A stretch of 64,000 nucleotides of DNA from assembly GCF_900106065.1 (NCBI RefSeq), contig NZ_LT629796.1:6176501-6240500 (forward strand), read 5' to 3'. The notes under the pieces were generated by a model. It saw only the letters and a program-made list of their open reading frames with translations. It did no database searches and was not told the origin of the DNA. A program made the translations under genes and the position numbers. This document shows positions 53,958 through 63,483 of the stretch, piece by piece (position 1 is the stretch's first letter; every line of letters begins with the position of its first letter). Source of the stretch: Pseudomonas mandelii (GTDB lineage Bacteria; Pseudomonadota; Gammaproteobacteria; Pseudomonadales; Pseudomonadaceae).

Positions 53958-56900
53958 TCAGGCAGCCGGTTCCAGCTCCGCAGCTGCTGTGACAGGCGCA
54001 GGCACTACCGCTTGCCCGCTCAACGCCAGGTCCAGCAACTCACGGTTGGCCACCGCGTACATGGCGTAATCGGTGCCGCTGGCGGCACGGATTTCCACCA
54101 GCATGGCGCGCCAGCGTTCGATCATGCCTTCGTGCTCTTCCATCCACAGCGCCAGGCGGGTTTCCACGTCCTGAGTGCCGTCGCCCTGTTGCAGGACGGA
54201 GATGGTGATCGCACGTTGCTGCCAGTCGACGTCATCACGGAACGCTTCACGGGCCAGGGCCTGCCAGTTGTTTTCAACCGGCAGAGCGCTGATCTGTTGC
54301 AGGTACCAGGTGATGTCCAGCGCGCTGCCCACGGCGAAGTAGGCCTTGGCCACGTCTGCAGGGTTCTGGCCGGTCACGTCGGAGGCCTCGATGATCGGCA
54401 GCAGGGTGTACAAGTGCGAAGTGCCAGCCACCATGCGTGCGAGCAACTCCGGCACACCGGCTTCGACGTACGCCTGATAGCGGGCCTGCCAGGTGTCGCG
54501 GATCTCGCCACTGAGCAGTTCGTCGAGCTTCAGCCCCAGCTCCTTGAGGTGCGGACCGAAGTGCGCAACGTCACGGGCAGCGTTCTGCTCGTTGCGACGG
54601 GCACGCAGGAACCAGCGCGTGGCGCGACGGCCCAGGCGCATCAGCTCGTCCATCAGCTCCAGTTGCACGTCGGCGGAAACCTGATAATCCAGGGATTCGA
54701 TCTGACGGAACCAATGCGGGAGATGGAAGATGTCACGCACGATCACATAAGCACCGGCCACGTTCGCCGGGCTCATGCCGGTCGACTCTTTGAGTCGTTG
54801 AACGAAGGTAATACCCATGTGGTTGACCAGATCGTTGGCGATCTGGGTGCTGACGATTTCGCGCTTCAGACGGTGACGGCGCATGGCTTGGGAAAACTTG
54901 CTCACCAGGCTTGGCGGGAAAGCGGTTTCCATGTCACGCGTCAGGTAATCGTCGTCCGGCACCTGGGAATTGAGCAGCGCTTCCTTGAGGTCGATCTTGC
55001 TGTAGGAGATCAGCACCGACAGCTCGGCACGGGTCAGGCCATGGCCTGCAGCGACGCGCTCGTTGATGGCTTCTTCGGCCGGCAGGAACTCGATGGCGCG
55101 ATCCAGCTTGCCGCGACCTTCCAGATCGTTCATCAGGCGCTTGTATTCAGCGATCCGCGGCAAGGCACGACGCGCCGCCAGGGACAGGGCCTGGGTCTGC
55201 TTGTAGTTGTTGCCCAGCACCAGGTTGCCGACTTCGTCGGTCATGCTCGCCAGCAACTGGTTACGTTGCTTGTCGGTCATGTCACCGGCCTGAACCACTT
55301 CGTTCAGCAGGATCTTGATGTTCACTTCGTGGTCGGAGCAGTCCACGCCACCGGCGTTGTCGATGAAGTCGGTGTTGGAACCGCCGCCATTGAGGCCGAA
55401 TTCGACACGACCCAGTTGGGTCATACCGAGGTTACCGCCCTCGCCCACCACTTTGCAGCGCAGTTCGTTGCCGTTCACGCGCAGTGCATCGTTGGCCTTG
55501 TCGCCGACATCGGCGTGGCTTTCGGTGCTGGCTTTGACGTAGGTGCCGATACCGCCGTTCCACAACAGGTCTACCGGTGCCTTGAGCAAGGCATTCAGCA
55601 GTTCGGTCGGGGTCAGTTTGTCCGCCTGGATGTCGAAGCGCTCTTTCATCTGCGGGGAAATCGCGATGCTTTTCGCGCTGCGGGAGAAGATCCCGCCGCC
55701 TTCGGACATGATGCTGGTGTCGTAATCCGACCAGGCCGAGCGCGGCAGGTCGAACAGGCGCTGACGTTCGGCGAAGCTGTTGGCCGGCTCCGGGTTCGGG
55801 TCAATGAAGATGTGCAAGTGGTTGAAGGCTGCGACCAGTTGCAGCTTGTCGGACATCAACAAGCCGTTACCGAACACGTCACCGGCCATGTCGCCGACGC
55901 CCACCACGGTGATGCTGTCTTCCTGGACATTGATGCCGCGCTCGCGGAAGTGACGTTGAACGCCCACCCACGCGCCTTTGGCGGTGATGCCCATCTTCTT
56001 GTGGTCGTAACCGGCAGAACCGCCCGATGCGAATGCATCGCCGAGCCAGAAGCCGTAGTCGATGGCAATACCGTTGGCGATGTCGGAGAAGGTGGCAGTG
56101 CCCTTGTCCGCAGCGACCACCAGGTACGGGTCATCGTCGTCATGACGCACGACGTTGGCCGGCGGAACCAGCGCACCGTCCTTCAGGTTGTCGGTGATGT
56201 CCAACAGACCCGAAATGAAGATGCGGTAGCAGGCGATGCCCTCGGCCGCGATCTCGTCTCGGCTGCCGCCCAGTGGCAGACGACGCGGCAGGAAGCCGCC
56301 CTTGGCGCCCACTGGCACGATGACCGAGTTCTTCACTTGCTGGGCTTTTACCAGGCCCAGCACTTCGGTACGGAAGTCTTCTTCACGGTCAGACCAGCGC
56401 AGACCACCGCGAGCGACGTTGCCGAAGCGCAGGTGCACGCCTTCGACGCGTGGCGAGTAAACGAAGATTTCGAACTTCGGTACGGGCTTGGGCAGCTCTG
56501 GAATCTGGTGCGGGTTGAACTTGAAGCTGAAGTAGGACTTGTTCTTGCCGTTCGCATCGGTCTGGTAGAAGTTGGTCCGCAGCGTGGCCTTGATCAGGTC
56601 CAGGTAGCGACGCAGGATACGGTCTTCGTTGAGCACCTGGACTTCGTCCAGCGCGGTAATGATCGCGTGTTCCAGGCGTTGCTGCTTGTCTTCCAGATCG
56701 TCGCTGGTCAGCTTGCGCGCCAGGTAGAAACGGGTCTTGAACAACCGGGTCAACTCGCGAGCGATGTCGGTGTGGTTGTTCAGGGTGCTGGCGATGTAAC
56801 CCAGGTCGAAGCCCAGTCGAATCTGCTTCATGTAACGGGCGTAGGCACGCAACAGCGCCACATCGCGCCAAGGCAGGCCGGCGGTCAGCACCAGGCGGTT

Positions 56901-58859
56901 GAACGCATCGTTCTCGGCATCGCCACGCACGATGTGGACGAAGGCGTCCTGCAAGGTGTCGTTGAGTTGCTGGATGTCGAGTTCCAGGCCTTCAGCGGCG
57001 GTGAACGCGAAGTCGTGAATCCAGAACTCGCGGCCACTGTTGTGGCGCAGGCGATACGGGAATTCACCCAACACGCGCAGACCGAGGTTTTCCAGGATCG
57101 GCAACACGTCGGACAGCGCCAGCGGTGTATCGGCGTGATACAGCTTGCAGTGCAATTCGCGCTGACCAGACACCTGGCCCAGTGGTTGATAGAAGCTCAT
57201 CACCAGCGGATTTTTTTCGGTCAGGCTCAGCAGGTGCTGCATGTCGACCACGGCCGAATGGGCAGCGAAACGCTCGCGGTAACCGGCTGGAAAGCCTTTC
57301 GGGAAGTCAGCCAGCACGTTGGTGCCGTGGGCTTCGCCGAAGCTTTCGACTACCAGACTGGCGTAGTCGTCCTGCCAGCTGCGGCAGGCCTGGACCACTT
57401 CTTTTTCCAGCAGGACCGGGTCGATGTCGAGACGGTTCTTCGGATCGACGCGCAGAATCAGTTGCACGCGTGCCAGCACGGACTCGGAGAAGAAGGTCCA
57501 GAACTCGCAGTCCGAGGCTTTCAGGCGATCCATCAGCACTTGCTGGATCTTCTGGCGCACTTCGGTGGAGTAGATGTCGCGCGGCACGTAGGCCAGGCAG
57601 TAGCAGAAACGGCCATACGGGTCTTTGCGCAGGAACACGCGAATCTTGTTGCGCTCCTGGATCTGCACGATCGACATCACGGTGCTGAACAGCTCGTCCA
57701 CCGGCGTCTGGAACAGATCGTCACGCGGCAGCACTTCGACCACCTGCGCCAGTTCCTTGCCCAGGTGAGCCTTGGGCTGGAAGCCGGAACGGCGTTCGAT
57801 TTCTTCGACCTTGCGGCGGATGTACGGAATGACCCGCACGCTCTCGCCATACACCGAAGAGGTGTACAGGCCCATGAAACGGCATTCCTTGATGACTTTG
57901 CCGTCGGCGTCAATTTCGCGGATCGACACGTAATCCGGGTAAGCCGGACGGTGTACACGGCTTGGGTGCGCAGCCTTGGCGAACGACAGCAGGGTCGGTT
58001 CACGCAGGTAGTTCACGGCGTAGTCTTCGATGCGCAGGTCATCGTAGGTCAGGCCGGTGCGCAGCAGTTTGGTCAGGCCCAGGAAGGAATCCTGGTCGTA
58101 GACGATGTGACCACCGTCGACTTCATCGCGAACCACGAACTCTTCATAGCCCAGGAATGTGAAGTGGTTGCCCACCAGCCATTCCAGGAAGCTTTTGATT
58201 TCGGCTTTTTCTTCTGGATCGACGGCGTACTGGCTGTTGTCCAGGCCGGAGAGAATTTCCTGGACCTTGTCTTTCATCGGTTCGAAATCGGTGACCGCGA
58301 CGCGGACTTCACCGAGAACCTGCTCCAGCTCTTTGGTCAGGACATTAAGCTCGGCCGCGTTGGCGCAGCGGTCGATTTCCAGGTACATCAGCGATTCTTG
58401 CAGAATGCCTTCGCCCTGGGTGCCTTTCGGCAGGATTTCCAGCAGCTCGCCCTTGCTGCCGCGACGCACGCTCAGCACAGTGGTTTGCAGGGTGTGAATG
58501 CTGTAGCCGCGACGGTTCAGCTCGGTACGCACCGAGTCCACCAGAAATGGCAGGTCGTGGTGCAGCACTTCGACCGCGGTGTGGGTCGACTGCCAGCCGT
58601 GGCGTTCGTAATCCGGGTTGTAGACGCGCACTTGCGGTTGCGCGTGATCGAAGCGCTCAAGCAGGCGCCACGCAGAAAGGGTGCAGCCGGCGAGGTCGGA
58701 CAACCGACGCTGGGTCAGCTCGTCCAGGGAAATGATGCCGAAGAATTGTTCAGCGAACAGCGCCACTTGTGGCAGTGCCTGTTCACTGATGTGCTGGGCC
58801 AGTGCCGCTTGCAGTTGGTGCTGGAAGTCGGCTTTGCTGGCTGCGGTGAAGAACGCCAT
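53958..58859 (-). CDS. gdhB: NAD-specific glutamate dehydrogenase, 180-kDa class
   Basis: 1633 residues, the large NAD-GDH class of Streptomyces and Pseudomonas. It deaminates glutamate to 2-oxoglutarate and ammonia, a catabolic reaction. The long N-terminal regulatory part (about 1-700) with ACT-like segments and HDLPFLVDSVRTELNRRGYSIHTLQTTVL near 95-123 precedes the catalytic domain (about 800-1200). There the motif VGAKGGFLPRRLP near 850 holds the catalytic region, and AADKGTATFSDIANGIA near 900 and GVGDMAGDVFGNGLL near 985 bind NAD. ATG 58859 follows GCGGAG; the open frame extends 16 codons more. Single gene, ended by the hairpin at 53909. Confidence 0.95.
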   Translation of the reverse strand: MAFFTAASKADFQHQLQAALAQHISEQALPQVALFAEQFFGIISLDELTQRRLSDLAGCTLSAWRLLERFDHAQPQVRVYNPDYERHGWQSTHTAVEVLHHDLPFLVDSVRTELNRRGYSIHTLQTTVLSVRRGSKGELLEILPKGTQGEGILQESLMYLEIDRCANAAELNVLTKELEQVLGEVRVAVTDFEPMKDKVQEILSGLDNSQYAVDPEEKAEIKSFLEWLVGNHFTFLGYEEFVVRDEVDGGHIVYDQDSFLGLTKLLRTGLTYDDLRIEDYAVNYLREPTLLSFAKAAHPSRVHRPAYPDYVSIREIDADGKVIKECRFMGLYTSSVYGESVRVIPYIRRKVEEIERRSGFQPKAHLGKELAQVVEVLPRDDLFQTPVDELFSTVMSIVQIQERNKIRVFLRKDPYGRFCYCLAYVPRDIYSTEVRQKIQQVLMDRLKASDCEFWTFFSESVLARVQLILRVDPKNRLDIDPVLLEKEVVQACRSWQDDYASLVVESFGEAHGTNVLADFPKGFPAGYRERFAAHSAVVDMQHLLSLTEKNPLVMSFYQPLGQVSGQRELHCKLYHADTPLALSDVLPILENLGLRVLGEFPYRLRHNSGREFWIHDFAFTAAEGLELDIQQLNDTLQDAFVHIVRGDAENDAFNRLVLTAGLPWRDVALLRAYARYMKQIRLGFDLGYIASTLNNHTDIARELTRLFKTRFYLARKLTSDDLEDKQQRLEHAIITALDEVQVLNEDRILRRYLDLIKATLRTNFYQTDANGKNKSYFSFKFNPHQIPELPKPVPKFEIFVYSPRVEGVHLRFGNVARGGLRWSDREEDFRTEVLGLVKAQQVKNSVIVPVGAKGGFLPRRLPLGGSRDEIAAEGIACYRIFISGLLDITDNLKDGALVPPANVVRHDDDDPYLVVAADKGTATFSDIANGIAIDYGFWLGDAFASGGSAGYDHKKMGITAKGAWVGVQRHFRERGINVQEDSITVVGVGDMAGDVFGNGLLMSDKLQLVAAFNHLHIFIDPNPEPANSFAERQRLFDLPRSAWSDYDTSIMSEGGGIFSRSAKSIAISPQMKERFDIQADKLTPTELLNALLKAPVDLLWNGGIGTYVKASTESHADVGDKANDALRVNGNELRCKVVGEGGNLGMTQLGRVEFGLNGGGSNTDFIDNAGGVDCSDHEVNIKILLNEVVQAGDMTDKQRNQLLASMTDEVGNLVLGNNYKQTQALSLAARRALPRIAEYKRLMNDLEGRGKLDRAIEFLPAEEAINERVAAGHGLTRAELSVLISYSKIDLKEALLNSQVPDDDYLTRDMETAFPPSLVSKFSQAMRRHRLKREIVSTQIANDLVNHMGITFVQRLKESTGMSPANVAGAYVIVRDIFHLPHWFRQIESLDYQVSADVQLELMDELMRLGRRATRWFLRARRNEQNAARDVAHFGPHLKELGLKLDELLSGEIRDTWQARYQAYVEAGVPELLARMVAGTSHLYTLLPIIEASDVTGQNPADVAKAYFAVGSALDITWYLQQISALPVENNWQALAREAFRDDVDWQQRAITISVLQQGDGTQDVETRLALWMEEHEGMIERWRAMLVEIRAASGTDYAMYAVANRELLDLALSGQAVVPAPVTAAAELEPAA

Positions 58860-59362
58860 CTGTGGTACTCCGCTTGGGCTTGTTATTGATGGAAGCGTCG
58901 CGTGCAAAACCCCTTTCGGGGCGATCCGTCACCCTGTTCCTGATTCTCGGGCAGAGGAAACAGGGTGACAGGTGGGTGAAGCTGGACGAGACACTCAGGT
59001 CACATTCACCTTCCATGAAGGGGTATCGGCAAAAACGCCTGTGCGATGAATTGCACACTGTCTTTACGGATATCCATTCGATGCGCAGCTTAACGAGTGC
59101 GGCAAGGCCTGTGCTTGCGGCGCTGCGACATATTCGGTCATCGGTACGCAGCTCACGACATGCGCCTCGAACAACACTAGCAGTCGTGCAGGAAAACGGG
59201 CGCTTTATCCCCGGTTTTGCGGCACATCCGTACCAGAAATGACCAGTAACACTCCAAGTGTTCACGACACATGATCTGACACTCAGGCGAGCAGAAATTC
59301 CCCGGGGCTGGCAGAATTGCCTTTTGTTACGTTCACCACGCTCGCCGAGCCAGGATTTTCCC
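58860..59362. other. Long intergenic region, no gene supported
   Basis: About 500 bases between the divergent gdhB and the small acidic protein gene. Several open frames pass through it without ribosome binding sites or recognisable products. It should hold the promoters of both genes; I could not pick a convincing -35/-10 pair or a repeat. Confidence 0.5.
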
Positions 59363-59716
59363 ATGCAAATGACAACTGACCTCTTGATCGTCAACCCGTG
59401 CGACGAAGAAGAAGACAACTTGGCCATGCTCTGCTGCAACAGCGTCGAGGGCGAAATGTTCCTGATGAGCCGCTTTCCGGACGAGGATGAGCTGGAGATC
59501 ATCTTCCACGACAAACCTTCGGCCCTCAACGGTGTGAAAGTCACCCTCAGCCCTGACCGCCTGCTGATCGAAATCGCCGCTGCGGACATCGATGTGCTCG
59601 ATGGCGAAGACTCGCTGGAAATCCTGCACGGCACCGATGCGCAGGATCTGGCGGAAGTGGAAGAGACCTTGCAGAACATCCTTAAAGGCACCGGTACCTA
59701 TATAAGCCAGCTCTAA
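59363..59716 (+). CDS. Small acidic conserved hypothetical protein
   Basis: 117 residues, strongly acidic, soluble. It starts MQMTTDLLIVNPCDEEEDN (the second ATG at 59369 is also possible) and continues MLCCNSVEGEMFLMSRFPDEDELEIIFHDKP, ALNGVKVTLSPDRLLIEI and ADIDVLDGEDSLEI. The weak site CAGGA lies about 9 bases before the ATG. The whole length looks like one small beta-rich domain with two adjacent Cys near 32-33. No family name recognised. It is divergent from gdhB. Confidence 0.65.
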   Translation: MQMTTDLLIVNPCDEEEDNLAMLCCNSVEGEMFLMSRFPDEDELEIIFHDKPSALNGVKVTLSPDRLLIEIAAADIDVLDGEDSLEILHGTDAQDLAEVEETLQNILKGTGTYISQL

Positions 59717-59743
59717 GCCTCGGAATCTCGGGTGCCTGAACCT

Positions 59744-59835
59744 GCCTCATCGCGAGCAGGCTCGCTCCCACATTTGATCGTATTTTCATGTGAGAACCCG
59801 GTCACCTGTGGGAGCGAGCCCGCTCGCGATGAGGC
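59744..59835. repeat. REP inverted pair with 29-bp arms
   Basis: GCCTCATCGCGAGCAGGCTC and its inverse GAGCCCGCTCGCGATGAGGC extend into CTCCCACA/TGTGGGAG, giving 29-bp arms with one mismatch and about 34 bases between. Best-preserved long arms in the window. Precedes the moxR operon promoter. Confidence 0.88.
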
Positions 59836-60010
59836 CAGCCAGATCACCACCCTGTCCCTCGCCTACAAATTTCCAACAATTTCACCCATCAATTCCCGCA
59901 CTTTGCACAAAATGCCGTTAGTCGCCGCCCCCCGCGATGGATTAAAGTAACGCCCCCAGCCCTGGCGTTATTCGAACGTCTTCGGTCACCCTTTCCAGGA
60001 ACAGTCATCG

Positions 60011-60970
60011 ATGGAACATCGTGAAGCGCTGCTAGCGCTGCGAACCTTTCTTTCAACGCAGATTCTCGGCCAGGAAAAACTCATCGAGCGCTTGCTCATC
60101 GCCTTGCTCGCCGACGGCCACATGCTGGTCGAGGGCGCCCCGGGGCTGGCCAAGACCAAGGCCATCAAAGAACTCGCCGAAGGCATCGAAGCCCAGTTCC
60201 ATCGCATCCAGTTCACCCCCGACCTGCTGCCGGCCGACATCACCGGCACGGAAATCTATCGCCCGGAAACCGGCAGCTTCGTGTTCCAGCAGGGCCCGAT
60301 CTTCCATAACCTGGTGCTGGCGGACGAAATCAACCGCGCCCCGGCCAAGGTTCAATCGGCATTGCTGGAAGCCATGGCCGAGCGCCAGGTCAGTGTCGGG
60401 CGCAGCACTTACGAGCTGTCACCGCTGTTTCTGGTGATGGCCACGCAAAACCCGATTGAGCAGGAGGGCACCTATCCCCTGCCGGAAGCCCAGCTCGACC
60501 GCTTCCTGATGCACGTGAAAATCGGTTTCCCGGACGCCGCCGTCGAACGCCGCATCCTGCAACAGGCCCGTGGCGAAGCCCTGAACGGCGAAACCAAGCC
60601 CGAGCGCCGGGTCAGCCAGCAGGCGATTTTTGCCGCACGCAAGGAAATCCTCGGCCTGTACATGGCCGACGCCGTGGAGGAATACCTGGTGCAACTGGTC
60701 ATGGCCACGCGCACCCCGGCCAAGTTCGACCCGGAGATGGCCGAGTGGATCGCCTATGGCGCCAGTCCTCGCGGTTCGATTGCCCTCGATCGCTGTGCCC
60801 GGGCCCATGCCTGGCTGGCCGGTCGCGACTTCGTCAGCCCGGAAGACATCCAGGCCGTGCTGTTCGACGTATTGCGCCACCGCATCATTCTGTCCTTTGA
60901 AGCCGAAGCCGCTGGCATCGATCAGGACCGGGTGGTCCAGCGGATTCTCGACGTCGTAGCCGTCGCTTGA
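60011..60970 (+). CDS. MoxR family AAA+ ATPase
   Basis: 319 residues. Walker A is GAPGLAKTK near 43-51, Walker B is NLVLADEINRAPAK near 101-114, sensor 1 is FLVMATQNPIEQEGTYPLPEAQ near 140-161, and the lid domain follows (ARGEALNGETKPE to the C-terminus). MoxR proteins are chaperone-like ATPases that often load metals or insert von Willebrand factor A partners. CAGGA lies 9 bases before the ATG. First gene of moxR-DUF58-DUF4381-batA-batB, with a 5-base gap to the next ATG. In other bacteria the set affects envelope and stress behaviour. Confidence 0.93.
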   Translation: MEHREALLALRTFLSTQILGQEKLIERLLIALLADGHMLVEGAPGLAKTKAIKELAEGIEAQFHRIQFTPDLLPADITGTEIYRPETGSFVFQQGPIFHNLVLADEINRAPAKVQSALLEAMAERQVSVGRSTYELSPLFLVMATQNPIEQEGTYPLPEAQLDRFLMHVKIGFPDAAVERRILQQARGEALNGETKPERRVSQQAIFAARKEILGLYMADAVEEYLVQLVMATRTPAKFDPEMAEWIAYGASPRGSIALDRCARAHAWLAGRDFVSPEDIQAVLFDVLRHRIILSFEAEAAGIDQDRVVQRILDVVAVA

Positions 60971-60975
60971 CCCCC

Positions 60976-61920
60976 ATGAACGCCCTCCTTCCGCCCGAGC
61001 CGGGCATCCGCGTCAGCCTCGCCGAGCTGATCGAGATGCGCCATCGCGTGCGCGAAGTGCAGCTGTTTTCCACGCCGAGCCAGCGCAGCCCCCTGATCGG
61101 CCTGCACCACTCCAAACTGCGCGGCCGTGGTGTGGACTTCGATCAGGTGCGGGTTTATCAGGCCGGCGACGACGTGCGCACCATCGACTGGCGCGTTACC
61201 GCCCGCACCCAGGAGCCCCACACCAAGCTGTTTCACGAAGAACGCGAGCGACCGATTTTCATCATGGTCGAGCAAAGCCGTCGGCTGTTTTTCGGTTCGG
61301 GGCTGATGTTCAAATCAGTGCTGGCCGCTCAGGCAGCGAGCCTGATTGGCTGGGCGGCCCTTGGCCATAACGACCGGGTCGGCGGGCTGGTGTTCGGCGA
61401 CAACGAGCACTACGAAATCAAACCCCGGCGCAGCAAACAAAGCCTGCTGCAACTGCTTAACCGTCTGGTGCGGGTCAATCAGTCGCTGCACACCGAAAGC
61501 GAACAGAACCGCGATTCCCTCAACATGGCCCTGCGTCGTGCACGGGAGGTGCTGCGCCCCGGCAGCCTGGTGATTGTGATCTGCGATGAACGCGCCTTGA
61601 CCGAAGGTTCGGAACAGCAACTGAGCCTGTTGTCGCGCCATTGCGACCTGTTGCTGTTGCCGCTGTCCGATCCGCTGGACCACGCCCTGCCCGCCGCCGG
61701 GCTGCTTCGTTTCGTTGAACGTGGCGCGCAACTGGAACTCGACACCCTGAATTTCGACCTGCGCCAGACCTACCGCGCCCAGGCCGAAGCGCGCATCGCC
61801 CGCTGGGAATTGCTCGCGCAAAAGCTGCGGGTATTGCTGATGCCGCTGAGCACCCAGAGCGAGATGGTCGAGCAACTGCGCGAGTACCTCAACCCACAGA
61901 AACCGGGGAAAGGTCGATGA
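60976..61920 (+). CDS. DUF58 domain-containing protein
   Basis: 314 residues. The DUF58 motif is intact: QAGDDVRTIDWRVTARTQEPHTKLFHEERERPIFIMV (about 58-94), which lies in a vWA-like fold. The later helices include REVLRPGSLVIVICDERALTEG near 191-212. ATG 60976 lies just after the moxR stop; an upstream TTG at 60967 is in frame but unlikely. It is found with MoxR and vWA proteins throughout bacteria and probably is a MoxR partner. The stop overlaps the next ATG (ATGA). Confidence 0.92.
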   Translation: MNALLPPEPGIRVSLAELIEMRHRVREVQLFSTPSQRSPLIGLHHSKLRGRGVDFDQVRVYQAGDDVRTIDWRVTARTQEPHTKLFHEERERPIFIMVEQSRRLFFGSGLMFKSVLAAQAASLIGWAALGHNDRVGGLVFGDNEHYEIKPRRSKQSLLQLLNRLVRVNQSLHTESEQNRDSLNMALRRAREVLRPGSLVIVICDERALTEGSEQQLSLLSRHCDLLLLPLSDPLDHALPAAGLLRFVERGAQLELDTLNFDLRQTYRAQAEARIARWELLAQKLRVLLMPLSTQSEMVEQLREYLNPQKPGKGR

Positions 61921-62411
61921 GCAGCCTCGATCAACTGCAACCGCTGATTACCCCGCCGCCCATCGAGTTCTGGCCCCCCGCGCCCGGCTGGTGGCTGTTG
62001 CTGTTGTTGCTGCCGCTGATCGGTTTCGGCCTGTGGAAGGCGCGGCGATTCATTCCGAACAAGCGCCCGATCGTCCGTGCCGAACAACCGCTGGACCCGG
62101 TGCGCATCGCCGCACTCGCCGAATTGGCGCGGATGCCAAAGCCCTACGACGGCGCACCGGCCGGCGCCTGGCTGCAACAACTCAATGGGTTGCTCAAACG
62201 CCTGTGCCGCAACCATTACCCCTACAGCCAGAGCCACACCCTCAACGGGCGCAAATGGCTGGCGTTCCTCGACAACCGCTGCCCGGCCGCCGGTCTGACC
62301 CGCTGGATGGTGCTGGTCGAAGGCGCCTACAAACCCGAATGCAAACTCGACGACAAGGCCATCGCCGGCCTCACTCAAGCCGTCGATACCTGGATTCGCA
62401 AACATGTTTGA
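61917..62411 (+). CDS. DUF4381 domain-containing membrane protein
   Basis: 164 residues. One membrane helix (GWWLLLLLLPLIGFGLW about 23-40) after a short Pro-rich N-terminus (PPPIEFWPPAP). The cytoplasmic tail has PVRIAALAELARMPKPYDGAPAGAWLQQLNGLLKRLC about 61-97 and NGRKWLAFLDNRCPAAGLT near 109-127, the DUF4381 pattern. It lies between DUF58 and batA and overlaps both by four and eight bases, so it belongs to the same complex. Confidence 0.9.
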   Translation: MSSLDQLQPLITPPPIEFWPPAPGWWLLLLLLPLIGFGLWKARRFIPNKRPIVRAEQPLDPVRIAALAELARMPKPYDGAPAGAWLQQLNGLLKRLCRNHYPYSQSHTLNGRKWLAFLDNRCPAAGLTRWMVLVEGAYKPECKLDDKAIAGLTQAVDTWIRKHV

Positions 62412-63483
62412 GTTCGCCTGGCCGTGGATCTTTGCCCTGCTGCCGCTGCCCTGGTTGATGCGCGTCCTGCTGCCGGTGGCCGACAGTGGCGAACCGGCGC
62501 TCAAGGTCAGTTTCCTCAATGACCTCGAAGGCCTCGCCCGCCGCCGTGCGCGCGCCAACCTGCCGGCCTGGCGCCAGCAAGCACCGTTCATTCTGTTGTG
62601 GCTGTTGCTGCTGATAGCGGCGGCGCGCCCGCAATGGCTGGGCGATCCCCTGCCGATTGCCGCCAGTGGTCGCGATCTGCTGGTGGCCGTGGACGTGTCC
62701 GGCTCCATGGATTTCCCCGACATGCAGTGGCAGGACGAAGACGTCAGTCGACTGTCGCTGGTTCAGCACTTGCTCGGTGACTTCCTTGAAAGTCGCGACG
62801 GTGACCGTGTCGGCCTGATCCTGTTCGGCAGCCAGGCTTACCTGCAAGCGCCCTTGACGTTCGACCGGCACACCGTGCGCGTGTGGCTCGACGAAGCGCG
62901 AATCGGTATCGCCGGCAAGAACACGGCAATCGGTGATGCCATCGGCCTGGCGATTAAGCGCCTGCGCATGCGTCCGGCCCAGAGCCGTGTGTTGATCCTG
63001 GTCACGGATGGCGCCAACAATGGCGGTGAAATCGACCCGCTCACGGCGGCGCGCCTGGCGGCCAAGGAAGGCGTGAAAATCTACCCGATCGGCATCGGCG
63101 CTGACCCGGAGCAAAGCGGCACCTTGGGGTTCCTGGGGGTCAATCCGAGCCTGGATCTGGATGAACCGGCGTTGATGGCCATCGCCCAAGTCACCGGCGG
63201 TCAGTACTTCCGCGCCCACGATGGCAAAGAGCTGCAAACGATCAAGGACACCCTCGACACACTTGAGCCCGTGACCCAACAGCCGACCCAGGCCCGCCCG
63301 GCGCAGGCGCTGTATCACTGGCCTTTGGCGCTGGCATTGTTGTTGAGCATGTTGTTGGTGGTGCGCGAGCGTTGGCCGGACAACCCGCTGCAACGGTTCT
63401 TTACCAAGGACCTGTTTTTGCAAACGCAATTGCCTGACTGGCGCCAGCGGCTCAAACGCCTGCGCCTGCGGAGGCGCCGATGA
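62404..63483 (+). CDS. vWA-domain membrane protein, BatA type
   Basis: 359 residues. Two N-terminal membrane helices (about 4-22 and 57-75) and one near the C-terminus (about 305-325) enclose a periplasmic or cytoplasmic von Willebrand A domain. Its MIDAS is DVSGSMD near 97-103, followed by the conserved Thr and Asp (PLTFDRHT near 153-160; LVTDGANNGG near 200-209). ATG 62404 overlaps DUF4381 by 8 bases. BatA-like proteins are thought to work with MoxR in stress tolerance. Confidence 0.9.
   Translation: MFEFAWPWIFALLPLPWLMRVLLPVADSGEPALKVSFLNDLEGLARRRARANLPAWRQQAPFILLWLLLLIAAARPQWLGDPLPIAASGRDLLVAVDVSGSMDFPDMQWQDEDVSRLSLVQHLLGDFLESRDGDRVGLILFGSQAYLQAPLTFDRHTVRVWLDEARIGIAGKNTAIGDAIGLAIKRLRMRPAQSRVLILVTDGANNGGEIDPLTAARLAAKEGVKIYPIGIGADPEQSGTLGFLGVNPSLDLDEPALMAIAQVTGGQYFRAHDGKELQTIKDTLDTLEPVTQQPTQARPAQALYHWPLALALLLSMLLVVRERWPDNPLQRFFTKDLFLQTQLPDWRQRLKRLRLRRRR

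Noticed and set aside
54012..58889. A 1625-codon open frame on the plus strand opposite gdhB
   Set aside because: It mirrors gdhB codon for codon because of the strong GC third-position bias. Its product is rich in Gln, His, Val and Gly with no domain, and it has no ribosome binding site.
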